Below are positions 10,048 through 18,893 of a DNA stretch of 64,000 nt, one piece after another; within the stretch, counting starts at the first letter, position 1, and the number at the start of each line of letters is the position of its first letter. Below the pieces are notes generated by a model, which saw only the letters and a program-made list of their open reading frames with translations, was not told the origin of the DNA and did no database searches. The position numbers and the translations under genes are program-made. Location: assembly GCA_000155695.1 (NCBI GenBank), contig DS990592.1:878784-942783 (forward strand), read 5' to 3'. The stretch is from Verrucomicrobiia bacterium DG1235 (GTDB lineage: Bacteria > Verrucomicrobiota > Verrucomicrobiia > Opitutales > Opitutaceae).

Positions 10048-11595
10048 CTAAATGCTTGTTATGATCAATCCTGTGGGAATCTCAGGCTCGGTCGCATCAT
10101 TGCCCATCGGCATGATTTCGCCCTGCAGGCTGACATTCGTAAAGATCGCTTCCGCTGGACCATTTGCTGACCCTCCCGCCACTGTGAAGCCAAGAAATAC
10201 GGCTGAGCCCAGATCAAGCTCGTCCTCGTGAAGAAGGATCCAACTCGAATCGCTATCTACTCGAGAGAAGTAGGTTATCCGTGTACCTGTTTTGTCGATA
10301 CGTAACCATGAATCTTCGGTCGATTCCATCAGGGGAGCGGATACATTCGTCGTTCCTCCCTTGGACTCACGTGTTCTCACCTCAAGCTTGCCAGCTCCAT
10401 TTTGCAGCAAAGAGACATGGGCGGACTTGCCGTACAGAGCCGAGCGGAGCATCAAGCCTGCGACTGACTCATTGGAGCTCGCCTGCAAATCACTAACTTT
10501 TGCCGCAATCGAAAGGTCGCCTTCCGCCCTCAAATAGTAATAGCGGTGCGTATCCGAACTTCCGGATATTTGGCCACTCTCGTTTTCGAGATAGAAAGCA
10601 TCACTCACTAAATCGTATCCAGCTGCATCGTCATTCGACGAGCCACTTGAAGATAAAGTCCGCAATTCGGAAACGAAAACGGCATCCGCTGGAGCCGATC
10701 CCACGGAGATCGATTCCTCAACGGTTACGACCTCTTCTCTTCCGACAATATCCGCGATAGCCGACAAGGTATAGACGCCCGACTCCGGCACGTCGAAGCT
10801 CGAGGCAAAGGGAGCGCTCGAAACTTCTTCGACAAGCTCTCCGTTTACGAAATAGCTTACGGCCGAGACGAGCTCAAGGTCCGATACGATCGATCGAAGC
10901 GTGAAAGGCTCACCCGCCCTCGCTCCAGCGCTAATCGTCTCGATCGCCATCTCCAGCGTCGGGAATACGAAGGAATTTACTACAATCGCAAATTCCGAAA
11001 TCGATACATCCTCCCCGTCCGATACCGAGATGGTGATCTTCGCTTCGCCGGAAGTGTTCAGCTTAGGATTAAGCGAGAGAAAACGGTCCGAACCACTGCC
11101 GGAAACGAGAATTCCCGATGCGTCGAGCAAATCAGAATTGTTGCTCGTCACCTCAACCGTGAGCTCTTCCGCAGCTAGTTCGAAGTCGGAAATTGAAAAG
11201 GCCAAGGCCTCGCTTGTTTCGTTCTCTTTAATTTGCAGCGATTCCAATGTGCTCACAGTAGGAGCAACGTTGATATACTCGCTAGCCGCGTTCGTGTAAC
11301 CCGAAAACCCAAACGAATTGAAGGCTCTCACGCGGTAGGTGTAATTGACTCCTTCCGTGACGCTTGTGTCTATATAGTCCTCCGCGTCGGCCGCCACTTG
11401 AGCGAGCGACTCGAAATCGCCGCCCTCGATAGAGCGCTCAATTTCAAACCCATCCTCATTGTCCGAATTATCGCTCCAATTGAGCGCTACTTCATCGGCT
11501 TCTACACAGGAGATAGCGGTCGCGAAGGCTAGAGAGCAGAGGAAGCTGCTAAGCGTCCTGCCGAAAATTGTGGTACCTCGAGTCTTGCATTTCAT
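10048..11595 (-). CDS. Exported multi-domain beta-sandwich protein with fibronectin type III repeat
   Basis: This 515-residue protein begins with a signal peptide (TLSSFLCSLAFATAISCVEA). Residues about 33-110 form a fibronectin type III domain (ALNWSDNSDNEDGFEIERSI, YTYRVRAFNSFGFSGYTNAA). Next are a cadherin/Ig-like domain (about 115-210), a second Ig-like segment (about 215-300) and a C-terminal beta-sandwich (about 305-490, HRYYYLRAEGDLSIAAKVSD, DSWLRIDKTGTRITYFSRVD). The last segment resembles the DUF1349/concanavalin-like domains found on secreted carbohydrate proteins. No catalytic domain is seen. It may be a surface adhesin or a binding module. The exact substrate cannot be stated. Confidence 0.75.
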   Translation of the reverse strand: MKCKTRGTTIFGRTLSSFLCSLAFATAISCVEADEVALNWSDNSDNEDGFEIERSIEGGDFESLAQVAADAEDYIDTSVTEGVNYTYRVRAFNSFGFSGYTNAASEYINVAPTVSTLESLQIKENETSEALAFSISDFELAAEELTVEVTSNNSDLLDASGILVSGSGSDRFLSLNPKLNTSGEAKITISVSDGEDVSISEFAIVVNSFVFPTLEMAIETISAGARAGEPFTLRSIVSDLELVSAVSYFVNGELVEEVSSAPFASSFDVPESGVYTLSAIADIVGREEVVTVEESISVGSAPADAVFVSELRTLSSSGSSNDDAAGYDLVSDAFYLENESGQISGSSDTHRYYYLRAEGDLSIAAKVSDLQASSNESVAGLMLRSALYGKSAHVSLLQNGAGKLEVRTRESKGGTTNVSAPLMESTEDSWLRIDKTGTRITYFSRVDSDSSWILLHEDELDLGSAVFLGFTVAGGSANGPAEAIFTNVSLQGEIMPMGNDATEPEIPTGLIITSI

Positions 11596-11763
11596 ACCCT
11601 CGCTTTTCGGGCTGCAAAAGCCCCGCTGGACTCCTTGGTTGAAAAATGAAGCATCTACCCAAACTTTGCTGGGGAGCTTTTGGAAAAAGCAGCCGAAACA
11701 CTACGGATACGGCCCTTGGACGCAGATACTCGTTCCCCTGCGAGTAGAACTCACTACCCCTTT

Positions 11764-12837
11764 TCAGAGCGCATCCGCCAGTTTCCTTATAGTGTTTTCC
11801 GTATCCTCCCAGCCAATACAGGCATCCGTTATAGACTGCCCGAATCTACGAGCGCCTCCAACTTCCGCATCTTGCCGTCCCTCAACGAGATGACTCTCCA
11901 GCATGATCCCAGCGATGCCTCTCTGCCCCGCTTTCCACTGTCGCAAAACCTCATTCACTACGCTCGGTTGCCTTCGAAATTCCTTGTTCGAGTTTCCATG
12001 CGAGCAGTCGACCACTACCGGTCGCTCGATTCCAAGATCCCTACCCTGAGTCACGACCTCATTGACACTGGCTTCAGTATAGTTCGGACCCTGAGATCCC
12101 CCGCGAAGAATTATATGCCCTCCTAAATTTCCCCTCGTTTCCAGCAGACAGGGGGCACCGTCAAGATTCTGCCCGTAGAAGGAATGTGGGGAACGAACGG
12201 ATTTTACCGCATTGATGGCAGAGGCGGAATTACCGTCCATTCCGTTTTTAAGGCCTATCGGGAGCGACAGACGACTCGCCAATTCCCGATGAATTTGGCT
12301 CTCCACAGTGCGAGACCCTATCGAGCCGTAAGCCATACAGTCTTCCAAATACGGAGCCAACATCGGATTCAAGAATTCAGTCGCGCAAGCTACCCCCGAT
12401 TCATTGAGCCTGACCGCGAGCCTCCGCGCGATGCTCAAACCACCGCTTGGTCCACTCTCGCCACCGGTCAAGGGATCGTACAGCATCCCCTTCCATCCTA
12501 CCACGCTGCGAGGCTTCTCGAAATAGGTGCGCATCACCAGCACGACGCGATTTTCAAGCTCTTCGGACAATCGCCGCAGACGTTCCGCGTAGACGAGTGC
12601 AGAATTCACGTCGTCGATCGAACAAGGGCCGCACACCACCAACATCCGCTCGGAGTCTACACCACCCAATATATCGCTTATTTGCTCCCTCGCCATAGCC
12701 ACTCTCCGCTGGCCCTTGGGAGACAAAGGAATATCCCGCCTCAGCTTGCTTGGGGCCTGGATAACTGTTGTCGACGTGGACACATCGGCAGATTCGTTCA
12801 AAATGGACTGTGGCACGGAAAGCGTACTGCTATTCAT
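11764..12837 (-). CDS. aroF: 3-deoxy-7-phosphoheptulonate synthase (DAHP synthase), class I
   Basis: This 357-residue protein has the normal length of the AroF/G/H family. It joins phosphoenolpyruvate and erythrose-4-phosphate in the first step of aromatic amino-acid synthesis. Visible signatures are RMLVVCGPCSIDD, MRTYFEKPRSVVGWKGMLYD, the KNGMDG segment, HIILRGGSQGPNY and VVDCSHGNSNKEFRRQP. A leader peptide rich in Phe, Trp and Tyr and an intrinsic terminator lie directly upstream, so expression is probably controlled by charging of aromatic tRNAs. The symbol denotes the family. Which aromatic acid feeds back on the enzyme cannot be read from the sequence. Confidence 0.95.
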   Translation of the reverse strand: MNSSTLSVPQSILNESADVSTSTTVIQAPSKLRRDIPLSPKGQRRVAMAREQISDILGGVDSERMLVVCGPCSIDDVNSALVYAERLRRLSEELENRVVLVMRTYFEKPRSVVGWKGMLYDPLTGGESGPSGGLSIARRLAVRLNESGVACATEFLNPMLAPYLEDCMAYGSIGSRTVESQIHRELASRLSLPIGLKNGMDGNSASAINAVKSVRSPHSFYGQNLDGAPCLLETRGNLGGHIILRGGSQGPNYTEASVNEVVTQGRDLGIERPVVVDCSHGNSNKEFRRQPSVVNEVLRQWKAGQRGIAGIMLESHLVEGRQDAEVGGARRFGQSITDACIGWEDTENTIRKLADAL

Positions 12838-12881
12838 GGGTTGTTCGGGCTAGAGGAATGTCAGGGAGTGATTCTAAAAAT

Positions 12882-12924
12882 GCAAAAAGCCCTGGAATTC
12901 TCGTCGAATGCCAGGGCTTTTTGC
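12882..12924 (-). terminator. Attenuator: intrinsic terminator between aromatic leader peptide and DAHP synthase
   Basis: A perfect 14-bp stem (12911-12924 with 12882-12895, GCAAAAAGCCCTGG and its complement) encloses a 15-base loop containing a further 4-bp ATTC/GAAT pair. On the transcribed minus strand it is followed by ATTTTTAG. It sits 45 bases before the DAHP synthase start and 31 bases after the leader-peptide stop codon, the classical attenuator position. Confidence 0.88.
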
Positions 12925-12955
12925 GGATTGATCGGTTCTATCTAAGCAACGTCAA

Positions 12956-13018
12956 TCACTCCCCTGGGCTGGTCCAGAAGTAATAAAACCAAAAAGCGTA
13001 AGTAGAGAGGTTTCTCAT
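12956..13018 (-). CDS. Aromatic amino-acid leader peptide controlling DAHP synthase
   Basis: This short frame encodes MRNLSTYAFWFYYFWTSPGE followed by TGA. Eight of 20 residues are aromatic, including the run FWFYYFW that covers Phe, Trp and Tyr, the three end products of the pathway. It is followed by a strong terminator hairpin and then the DAHP synthase gene. The codons for Ser-Pro-Gly (CCAGGG) can pair with CCCTGG in the 5' arm of the terminator. The Ala-Phe-Trp codons (GCTTTTTG) can also pair with CAAAAAGC in the same arm. Ribosome stalling on aromatic codons could therefore favour an antiterminator. No Shine-Dalgarno is visible. Confidence 0.85.
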   Translation of the reverse strand: MRNLSTYAFWFYYFWTSPGE

Positions 13019-13028
13019 TTAGGGCGAA

Positions 13029-13057
13029 AACTTAGAAAGCGTAACGCCCTAGGTCAA
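13029..13057 (-). promoter_or_regulatory. Probable sigma-70 promoter of the aromatic leader/DAHP synthase unit
   Basis: The minus strand has TTGACC (13057-13052), a 17-base spacer and TAAGTT (13034-13029). The leader ATG at 13018 lies only 10 bases after the -10 box. The transcript would therefore have almost no 5' untranslated region, and the leader peptide may be translated from a near-leaderless mRNA. A 7-bp inverted repeat TAGGGCG/CGCCCTA (13020-13026 and 13045-13051) overlaps the -10 and spacer and could be an operator. Confidence 0.5.
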
Positions 13058-13597
13058 GAGCTAAGGCATGAGTAAATCGCTCGAATAAAGCCTGATACGT
13101 ATTAGAATTACAGATACAAATAACCCCCATTAGCATTCTTCGAATGCTTCCGACTTCATCCTTATCTTCGCCTTCACCTCGGTCACATCCTTTTTCGCCA
13201 AGGGTGCCAGCCTTGCCTTCTCCGGAAAACGCCCGCCCGCGTATTGCTTTTCACCATACGACTAGAAAGCGAGACCTAAGGCCTGTCTCCATCCGCCTGG
13301 GCAGGATCGGATTAGGCTCCATATAGATCGAATTCGAGTCCGTATAGGACCCGACATCGTGTTGGTTTCGATATATGAGACTCTAGGTTTTGAGATATAA
13401 AGTATGGCTTTAGAAATTGTGCGTAAGCCTTGGGCGTAATAATTCTTCATATACTCGAACTACAGCCCGCCAACACCCGATTTCCCTCTGATAGCGGCGT
13501 TTTTTCATTGAAAGATTAAGCACCCAATCCTTCGTTCCTTGTTCCGAAGCGGGCGTCCTCGCTTCGGGCATTCAATAAACCCTTCCTCTATTAAAAT
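13058..13597. other. Intergenic region between aroF leader promoter and GH130 gene
   Basis: About 540 bases lie between two divergent transcription units. They should hold the promoter of the GH130 gene, but no convincing -35/-10 pair or operator was found. Small open frames here show no recognisable protein features. Confidence 0.4.
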
Positions 13598-14602
13598 ATG
13601 AGCGATAACTCTACCACTAGCACTATTATTGGCGACGCTTTGCCAAATCTCCCATGGGAAGACCGTCCGGCCGGCTGCGGCGACCCCGTTTGGCGCTACA
13701 GCCAAAACCCGATCATCGGATGGAACCCTATCCCCAGCGGAGCGAGGGCTTACAACAGCGCAGTGGTACCCTATGGCGACGCTTTCGTGGGCGTCTTTCG
13801 TATCGACAGCAAAAGCGGCCGCGCCGGGCTACACTTCGGCACCAGTCCAGACGCTCTAAACTGGACCCTCGAGGACAAGCTCATCGATTGGGTCGACGAA
13901 GACGGAAATCCAAATCCGAATTCCTACGCCTACGACCCACGCGTCGTCAAAATCGAGGACACCTACTACATCACCTGGTGTGACGATCTCAAGGGAGCCT
14001 CCATCGGCATGGGCTACACGAAAGACTTCAAGACATTCGTGAAAGCGGAAAACCCGCTCATGCCATTCAATCGCAACGGTGTTCTCTTTCCGCGCAAGAT
14101 TGGCGGCGAATACGTGCTTCTCAGCCGTCCAAGCGACAGCGCTCATACCCCATTCGGCGACATCTTCCTTAGCCATTCCCCAGACATGACCTACTGGGGC
14201 AAGCATCGTCACGTCATGAGCTCGGGAGGTTCAGGCTGGTGGCAAGGCACGAAGATCGGCGCAGGGCCCATACCAATAGAAACGAAGGAAGGCTGGCTTC
14301 TCTTCTACCACGGCGTGTCCGGCACATGCAACGGCTTCGTCTACAGCATCGGCGCCGCCTTGCTCGACCTCGAAGACCCATCCAAAGTTCTCTACCGCAC
14401 ACGCGGATACCTGCTCACTCCAGAGAAGAGCTACGAAACCGCTGGATTCGTGCCTAACGTAGCTTTCCCTTGCGCGACGATGTTCGACGCTCCAAGCGGC
14501 AAAATCGCCATATACTACGGTGCGGCAGACACCTACTCCGCCGTCGCCTACACGCAAGTCGACGAACTGATCGCGTTCATCAAGAACGATTCCGAAGTCT
14601 AA
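13598..14602 (+). CDS. Glycoside hydrolase family 130 protein (mannoside phosphorylase or mannosidase type)
   Basis: This 334-residue protein lacks a signal peptide, so it acts in the cytoplasm. It has the five-bladed propeller sequence pattern of GH130. Examples are GARAYNSAVVPYGDAFVGVF, the conserved AYDPRVVKIEDTYYITWCDD with the likely catalytic Asp near residue 113, RNGVLFPRKIGGEYVLLSRP and GAGPIPIETKEGWLLFYHGV. GH130 enzymes phosphorolyse or hydrolyse beta-mannosides, such as mannosyl-glucose or mannan oligosaccharides. The subfamily and linkage cannot be assigned by eye. The nearby GH43 and CE2-type genes support a role in plant or algal polysaccharide use. Confidence 0.9.
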   Translation: MSDNSTTSTIIGDALPNLPWEDRPAGCGDPVWRYSQNPIIGWNPIPSGARAYNSAVVPYGDAFVGVFRIDSKSGRAGLHFGTSPDALNWTLEDKLIDWVDEDGNPNPNSYAYDPRVVKIEDTYYITWCDDLKGASIGMGYTKDFKTFVKAENPLMPFNRNGVLFPRKIGGEYVLLSRPSDSAHTPFGDIFLSHSPDMTYWGKHRHVMSSGGSGWWQGTKIGAGPIPIETKEGWLLFYHGVSGTCNGFVYSIGAALLDLEDPSKVLYRTRGYLLTPEKSYETAGFVPNVAFPCATMFDAPSGKIAIYYGAADTYSAVAYTQVDELIAFIKNDSEV

Positions 14603-14628
14603 AACGGAGCCCAAACAGCTTTCTTCGA

Positions 14629-14662
14629 AGCGCCGGCGCTTTCCAAAGCCCGGCGCTTTTTC
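14629..14662 (+). terminator. Intrinsic terminator after GH130 gene
   Basis: The stem AGCGCCGG/CCGGCGCT (14629-14636 and 14650-14657) is followed by TTTTTC, 26 bases after the GH130 stop. It separates that gene from the chemoreceptor downstream. Confidence 0.8.
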
Positions 14663-14728
14663 GTGCCGAATTTCCTAGCGGCTCACCGAAATTCGTAAAA
14701 GAAAGGCTAAATAACGAAGGGACGCCCC

Positions 14729-14800
14729 AGTGCGTTTAGTTGCCTTAGCACCCGTGTCGATGGGTAACTTACCCTACGTCATGCCGTAGAGAGAACTCTT
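14729..14800 (+). other. Possible structured 5' leader RNA of the chemoreceptor gene
   Basis: A series of short inverted repeats lies 50-120 bases upstream of the chemoreceptor start. They are GTGC/GCAC (14730-14733, 14748-14751), GGGTA/TACCC (14762-14766, 14770-14774), CTACG/CGTAG (14774-14778, 14785-14789) and AGAG/CTCT. An upstream ACCC (14750-14753) competes with the downstream TACCC for the same GGGT, so two folds are mutually exclusive. It does not match the c-di-GMP riboswitch consensus as I know it. Confidence 0.35.
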
Positions 14801-14848
14801 TACCCCAAAACCCGGCCGACGACCCAACAGCTTCAACCAAACCCGACC

Positions 14849-16759
14849 ATGACACTCAAAACTCGAATTCTGTTATTGAATTTGGTCATCGCCTTTTTCG
14901 CTCTCGTTTTAGCGAGCGTTCTTTTCATCGACCATTCTCGAGGAGCAAGGGAGCTCAGAAACTTCAGCAAAGTCGGTGAACTCCTGCTGGTCCTCATTCG
15001 CACGTCCGAGTCGTTCGCCGAAGAAAGCGCTGCTACTTGGGCAGCTAGCCCAAGCTTCGAAGAATTTAGCGAGGAAGGCGCGGAACGCTTCGCAAACACG
15101 GTCGAGACGACGGATGCACTTTTTGCCCAGTTCGAGGCGATCGTCGTCGATATGGACCTGTCGCTCCACACCCCTCGCTTCCAAGACCTCGTTAAGAACC
15201 GCATCAATTTTCACGATCGGGTAGATTCAATTCGAGAAGGCCTAACATCCGGCCGCGTCGAGGCGTGGCCCTCCGTGCAGGCTTACGTCGAGCAAATCAA
15301 GTGGCTTGTAGGACTGATCCCTCAACTGGCCATCGAGGCGAAGGACGCGGAACTGGTGCGAAAGATTTTGGTCGCTGATTCCACCATGCAACTTCGTCTC
15401 CTCGTCGAGAGAAACACTGGTACGGTCGTCCATAATTTTAAGTTCGGCGAAGTTTCACACGACGTCTACTACGCATCCCGCCAATACCTTCCCCAAGCTC
15501 AGTCCCTGATTACCAGTCTGTTAGCCAATGCCTCAGACGAAGGTGTGCATTTGATTCGCAACAAACTGCTCAACTCAGACTGGGAACAGCTCAATATCGC
15601 CAACACAGTCATAATTGACGCCGGTCCAATCAATGTAGGTACCGATTCCCCACACACATTCGACCAAAGCCTCGCGACCACAACGAACGACTCTCGTGAA
15701 GTCGTTCTCGCCGGAATCGCAGCCTTGAAGGATTTCATTCTCCAAGACATCGAAACCCATATCGAGGAGCGGCTCGCTCGCGCCAATTGGCACCAGTGGC
15801 AGGCGATCGTTCTTGGCCTCCTCTGCATAGCGGCCTGCCTCGGTAGCGGCTTCTACCTCGCAAAAAACCTAACCCTATCCATCAGCGGCATCTCAAATTC
15901 ACTGCGCGACAAGGCGCACGAAGGGCTGCGACGCTCAAGCCAGGTCTCGAACGCCAGCCAAAGCCTAGCCGACGGCGGATCCCGCCAAGCGTCTTCCATC
16001 CAGGAAATCAGCGCCACAATGGAGGAGATGAAGTCCATTTCCGAAGCGAATGCAGAACTTGTATTCAACGCCCAGCAAGTCGCCGCGGAGACGGATAAAA
16101 CCGCAAAGCTCGGCGCCGCCTCCATGCAGGAAATGGGCAAAGCCATGAAATCCATCGAGGAATCCAGCGTCCAAATCTCCAACATCGCCAAGGAAATAGA
16201 AGAGATCGCATTCCAGACGAATATACTCGCCCTTAACGCCGCCGTCGAAGCCGCCCGCGCCGGAGAGGCCGGATCCGGCTTCGCTATCGTAGCCGACGAG
16301 GTTCGCTCCCTCGCCCAAAAAAGCGCCGCATCCGCGAGTTCCACCCGCGAAAAAATCGAATTCTCTAACAGCAGCGTAACCAAAGGCACCCGCATTTCCA
16401 AAGAAGTACATAGCCAACTCGACTTGATCCTAAGCCAATCCAGCAAGTTCAACGCCTCCCTAGATCAAGTTGCCGAGTCCTCTCGCCAGCAAAGCGATAG
16501 CATCGGTCAGGTCACTAAATCCATTGCCGAAATCGACTGCGTCACCCAAGAGACTGCAGCTAACTCAGAGGAAACCGCCAGCGCCGCTCGGGAAATGGAA
16601 CGCCAGTCAGAAGCAATTCTCACCCAACTCAGCGCTCTCGAACGCATCGTCAAAGGCAAAAAGGCAAAGCTTTCCTCACCAGCCCCGACTCCCACCACGA
16701 ATTCCGCTCAAAAACCCCTTCCACGCCCCGACGTCAGCAAACAGCTCGCAAAAGCTTGA
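14849..16759 (+). CDS. Methyl-accepting chemotaxis protein
   Basis: This 636-residue transmembrane chemoreceptor has helix 1 at about 8-27, a helical periplasmic domain of about 290 residues and helix 2 at about 318-340. The cytoplasmic signalling domain contains the highly conserved tip, beginning [20 protein letters not shown] and continuing to [17 protein letters not shown]. No clear HAMP domain lies between helix 2 and the signalling bundle. The tail is Pro-rich and lacks an NWETF-type pentapeptide. The ligand is unknown. No che genes are in the window. Confidence 0.93.
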   Translation: MTLKTRILLLNLVIAFFALVLASVLFIDHSRGARELRNFSKVGELLLVLIRTSESFAEESAATWAASPSFEEFSEEGAERFANTVETTDALFAQFEAIVVDMDLSLHTPRFQDLVKNRINFHDRVDSIREGLTSGRVEAWPSVQAYVEQIKWLVGLIPQLAIEAKDAELVRKILVADSTMQLRLLVERNTGTVVHNFKFGEVSHDVYYASRQYLPQAQSLITSLLANASDEGVHLIRNKLLNSDWEQLNIANTVIIDAGPINVGTDSPHTFDQSLATTTNDSREVVLAGIAALKDFILQDIETHIEERLARANWHQWQAIVLGLLCIAACLGSGFYLAKNLTLSISGISNSLRDKAHEGLRRSSQVSNASQSLADGGSRQASSIQEISATMEEMKSISEANAELVFNAQQVAAETDKTAKLGAASMQEMGKAMKSIEESSVQISNIAKEIEEIAFQTNILALNAAVEAARAGEAGSGFAIVADEVRSLAQKSAASASSTREKIEFSNSSVTKGTRISKEVHSQLDLILSQSSKFNASLDQVAESSRQQSDSIGQVTKSIAEIDCVTQETAANSEETASAAREMERQSEAILTQLSALERIVKGKKAKLSSPAPTPTTNSAQKPLPRPDVSKQLAKA

Positions 16760-16779
16760 AGGCCTTTGCCTAGATGAGG

Positions 16780-17628
16780 CTACTCCTTGCCGCTAGTCAC
16801 CAAAACTTCAATACGGCTTAGCGAAATAGATATTTCCTTGTACAGCTCCGGCACCGAGTCGTCCCACGTATCATCGAGGTAATTACGGGCCACGATTCCC
16901 CCTGTCGTCTCCGGATTGATACGAAAACCAACGATACTACCTTCCATTGCCTCGGAGCGCTCGATAGCTCGCGTGCGATAGTTTTTTTCGTATCCAATAT
17001 CAAATTCATTGAGCGAAATCGTCAGCTCGATCCACGAATCAAAATCGGTTTCCGCGTCAAATTCTAGATAGCGCGTCGCGGTAAGGCTCTCAGATTTCTG
17101 ATCATTGTACCCTTCCCCTAAAAATGTGAGACTCAAGCACGCCACTCCTTTGTCCAAGCCGGAGATCTCCTCCTCGGCCAGATAAGGACCATAATGACTC
17201 GCGAGCTGTTCCTCGTCCGGAATGGTAGAGTCCTCAGTATGAATCTTTATCCAAAGCGTCACCCATTGCATATCCCCAATCCGCAAAGGATTGTCCAAGA
17301 ATACCGGTTCTATTCCGTTCGCATGCTGCTGGCCCCAGTTACTCATTTTCCTGACGAGTATCGTTCGAAAAACCTGTCGCTCCTCGCACTCTTCGTCCAA
17401 AACCAGCGAGCTCTCATCCACCGCGTAGAGCTCTGTTTCGCGGGCCGTAAGCGGAAACTGCTCCGGGTGGGCGACGATGTGACTCCAGCCATTCGCCGGT
17501 CCTGAATCAGCGTCATAGATCGTCACGATCCCTGCCTTGCCCTCGTTTCTGTCGTGGTCGCAATCGTCGGCGAAAGCGAAGGTGGAAAGCCCGAGTCCCA
17601 ACAAGGCGATAAAACGAAGACAATTCAT
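16780..17628 (-). CDS. Exported protein of unknown function, possible carbohydrate-associated beta-sandwich
   Basis: The start is placed at an ATG at 17628 because it yields the signal peptide MNCLRFIALLGLGLSTFAFA. An upstream in-frame start would add 18 residues before it. The mature part (about 260 residues) is beta-rich (QWVTLWIKIHTEDS, TRYLEFDAETDFDSWIELTI) and ends in an amphipathic strand. I do not recognise the family. It is transcribed divergently from the CE2-type esterase 108 bases away and sits in the carbohydrate locus, which suggests polysaccharide binding, but this is only context. Confidence 0.65.
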   Translation of the reverse strand: MNCLRFIALLGLGLSTFAFADDCDHDRNEGKAGIVTIYDADSGPANGWSHIVAHPEQFPLTARETELYAVDESSLVLDEECEERQVFRTILVRKMSNWGQQHANGIEPVFLDNPLRIGDMQWVTLWIKIHTEDSTIPDEEQLASHYGPYLAEEEISGLDKGVACLSLTFLGEGYNDQKSESLTATRYLEFDAETDFDSWIELTISLNEFDIGYEKNYRTRAIERSEAMEGSIVGFRINPETTGGIVARNYLDDTWDDSVPELYKEISISLSRIEVLVTSGKE

Positions 17629-17736
17629 GGCCTCAAGCCAGCCTATTCCACCCAGGAATGGCAAGATATAGTAGTCGCGCATTTTGCCGCTCCCAAGGTT
17701 GATTATCAGAGTCTCATCGCCAATCTTACGAAGATC

Positions 17737-18822
17737 ATGAATCTCTCACTCAGAAACACAGCCCTCTTCTCAGGCTTTTTAATCTCCTTACTCATGTCCA
17801 GCGCTCAAGCGGAAACCACACTTCCATCTACGTCGCCAAACATTCAATACACCGGCCGAACCGCAATCGATGGCGACTCAACACGACTCGCCTTTCCGGG
17901 CTCAATGGTAGAAATTGCATTCAGCGGGCCATCGCTCACCCTGAACGGTTCGGTGGACGGATCGGCCAGTCACCTAAACGCCTCAATCGACGGCGTCGAT
18001 CTGCCTCGCGTCGATCTCGAGTCGGGACAATTCAACTACACCTTCAAACACTACCTAGACCCCGCCCAGCCGCATGCCTTGCGGCTTGTTCGAAGAAACG
18101 AGAGCTGGAATGGCGTATTGAAAATTGACTCGATCACTCTGGCTGACGAAGGGGAGCTTCTCGCCCCACCAACTCGGCCGAGCCGCTCAATTCTCTGTAT
18201 CGGCGATTCAATTACTTGTGGAGAAAAGTCGGACCTGATCCCGCCAGAAACTATTGGCCTGCACACTTGGAACGCGGAACGCTCCTACGGCTGGATGCTC
18301 GCCAAAGACTTCGACGCCCAAATCCACCTCGTCAGCTGCGGAGGGCGCGGGCTCATTCGTGATTGGCAAGGACTGTCGGAAGCCCCCACCGCGCCCGTCT
18401 TTTTCGAACGTGCCCTACCCGACGACAGCACCAGCGTCTGGGATCATCAGAGCTACCAGCCGGACTTGATTACCATTTGCCTCGGAACAAACGACTTCAG
18501 CCAAGGCATTCCCGAAAAGGAAGCCTTCGTTTCCGCCTACATCAAATTCGTGGCTCGCATCCACGAGTTACACCCAGAAGCGAGAGTCCTCCTCATATCC
18601 GGGCCATGGTTCGGCGAAGGTGACCCTAAAAAAGAAGCCCTAAACGCGTACATCAACGAGACTGTCGATCACTTCAACGAGCTCGGCCAGAGCTTCGCCC
18701 GCGCCCACTTCTTCACCGCCACCTATCCCGGCAGCGAGCTCGACGCTCACCCTAATGCCCTCCAGCACCGAGCGATGGCAACTGACATTGGCCAGACCAT
18801 AGTCGACTGGCTCAAGTGGTAA
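17737..18822 (+). CDS. Exported SGNH esterase of carbohydrate esterase family 2 type
   Basis: Starting at the ATG at 17737 gives 361 residues with signal peptide MNLSLRNTALFSGFLISLLM and cleavage near SAQA. Residues about 35-140 form the N-terminal jelly-roll of CE2 enzymes. The SGNH domain follows, with the nucleophile block SILCIGDSITCG (Ser near 158), LVSCGGRGL, the GTNDF block and a terminal DAHPNALQH carrying the catalytic His. CE2 enzymes remove acetyl groups from xylan or glucomannan. Its neighbours GH130 and GH43 fit deacetylation of hemicellulose before import. Confidence 0.88.
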   Translation: MNLSLRNTALFSGFLISLLMSSAQAETTLPSTSPNIQYTGRTAIDGDSTRLAFPGSMVEIAFSGPSLTLNGSVDGSASHLNASIDGVDLPRVDLESGQFNYTFKHYLDPAQPHALRLVRRNESWNGVLKIDSITLADEGELLAPPTRPSRSILCIGDSITCGEKSDLIPPETIGLHTWNAERSYGWMLAKDFDAQIHLVSCGGRGLIRDWQGLSEAPTAPVFFERALPDDSTSVWDHQSYQPDLITICLGTNDFSQGIPEKEAFVSAYIKFVARIHELHPEARVLLISGPWFGEGDPKKEALNAYINETVDHFNELGQSFARAHFFTATYPGSELDAHPNALQHRAMATDIGQTIVDWLKW

Positions 18823-18837
18823 TTCGTTTCGACATAA

Positions 18838-18869
18838 AAAATGACCGTCCCTTTAAAGACGGCCATTTT
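18838..18869. terminator. Bidirectional intrinsic terminator between esterase and GH43 genes
   Basis: The hairpin AAAATGaCCGTC/GACGGcCATTTT surrounds an 8-base loop and has a T-run on one side and an A-run on the other. It lies between two convergent genes and can stop transcription from both. Confidence 0.75.
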
Positions 18870-18893
18870 CGTTAAATAAGTGAAGGCGCTCTC

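Noticed and set aside
13262-13450. 62-codon frame upstream of the GH130 gene
   Set aside because: No ribosome-binding site, no domain, atypical composition. Treated as non-coding.
14663-14848. c-di-GMP riboswitch upstream of the chemoreceptor
   Set aside because: Chemoreceptor leaders often carry one, but the conserved bases and tetraloop/receptor pattern of that class are not present.
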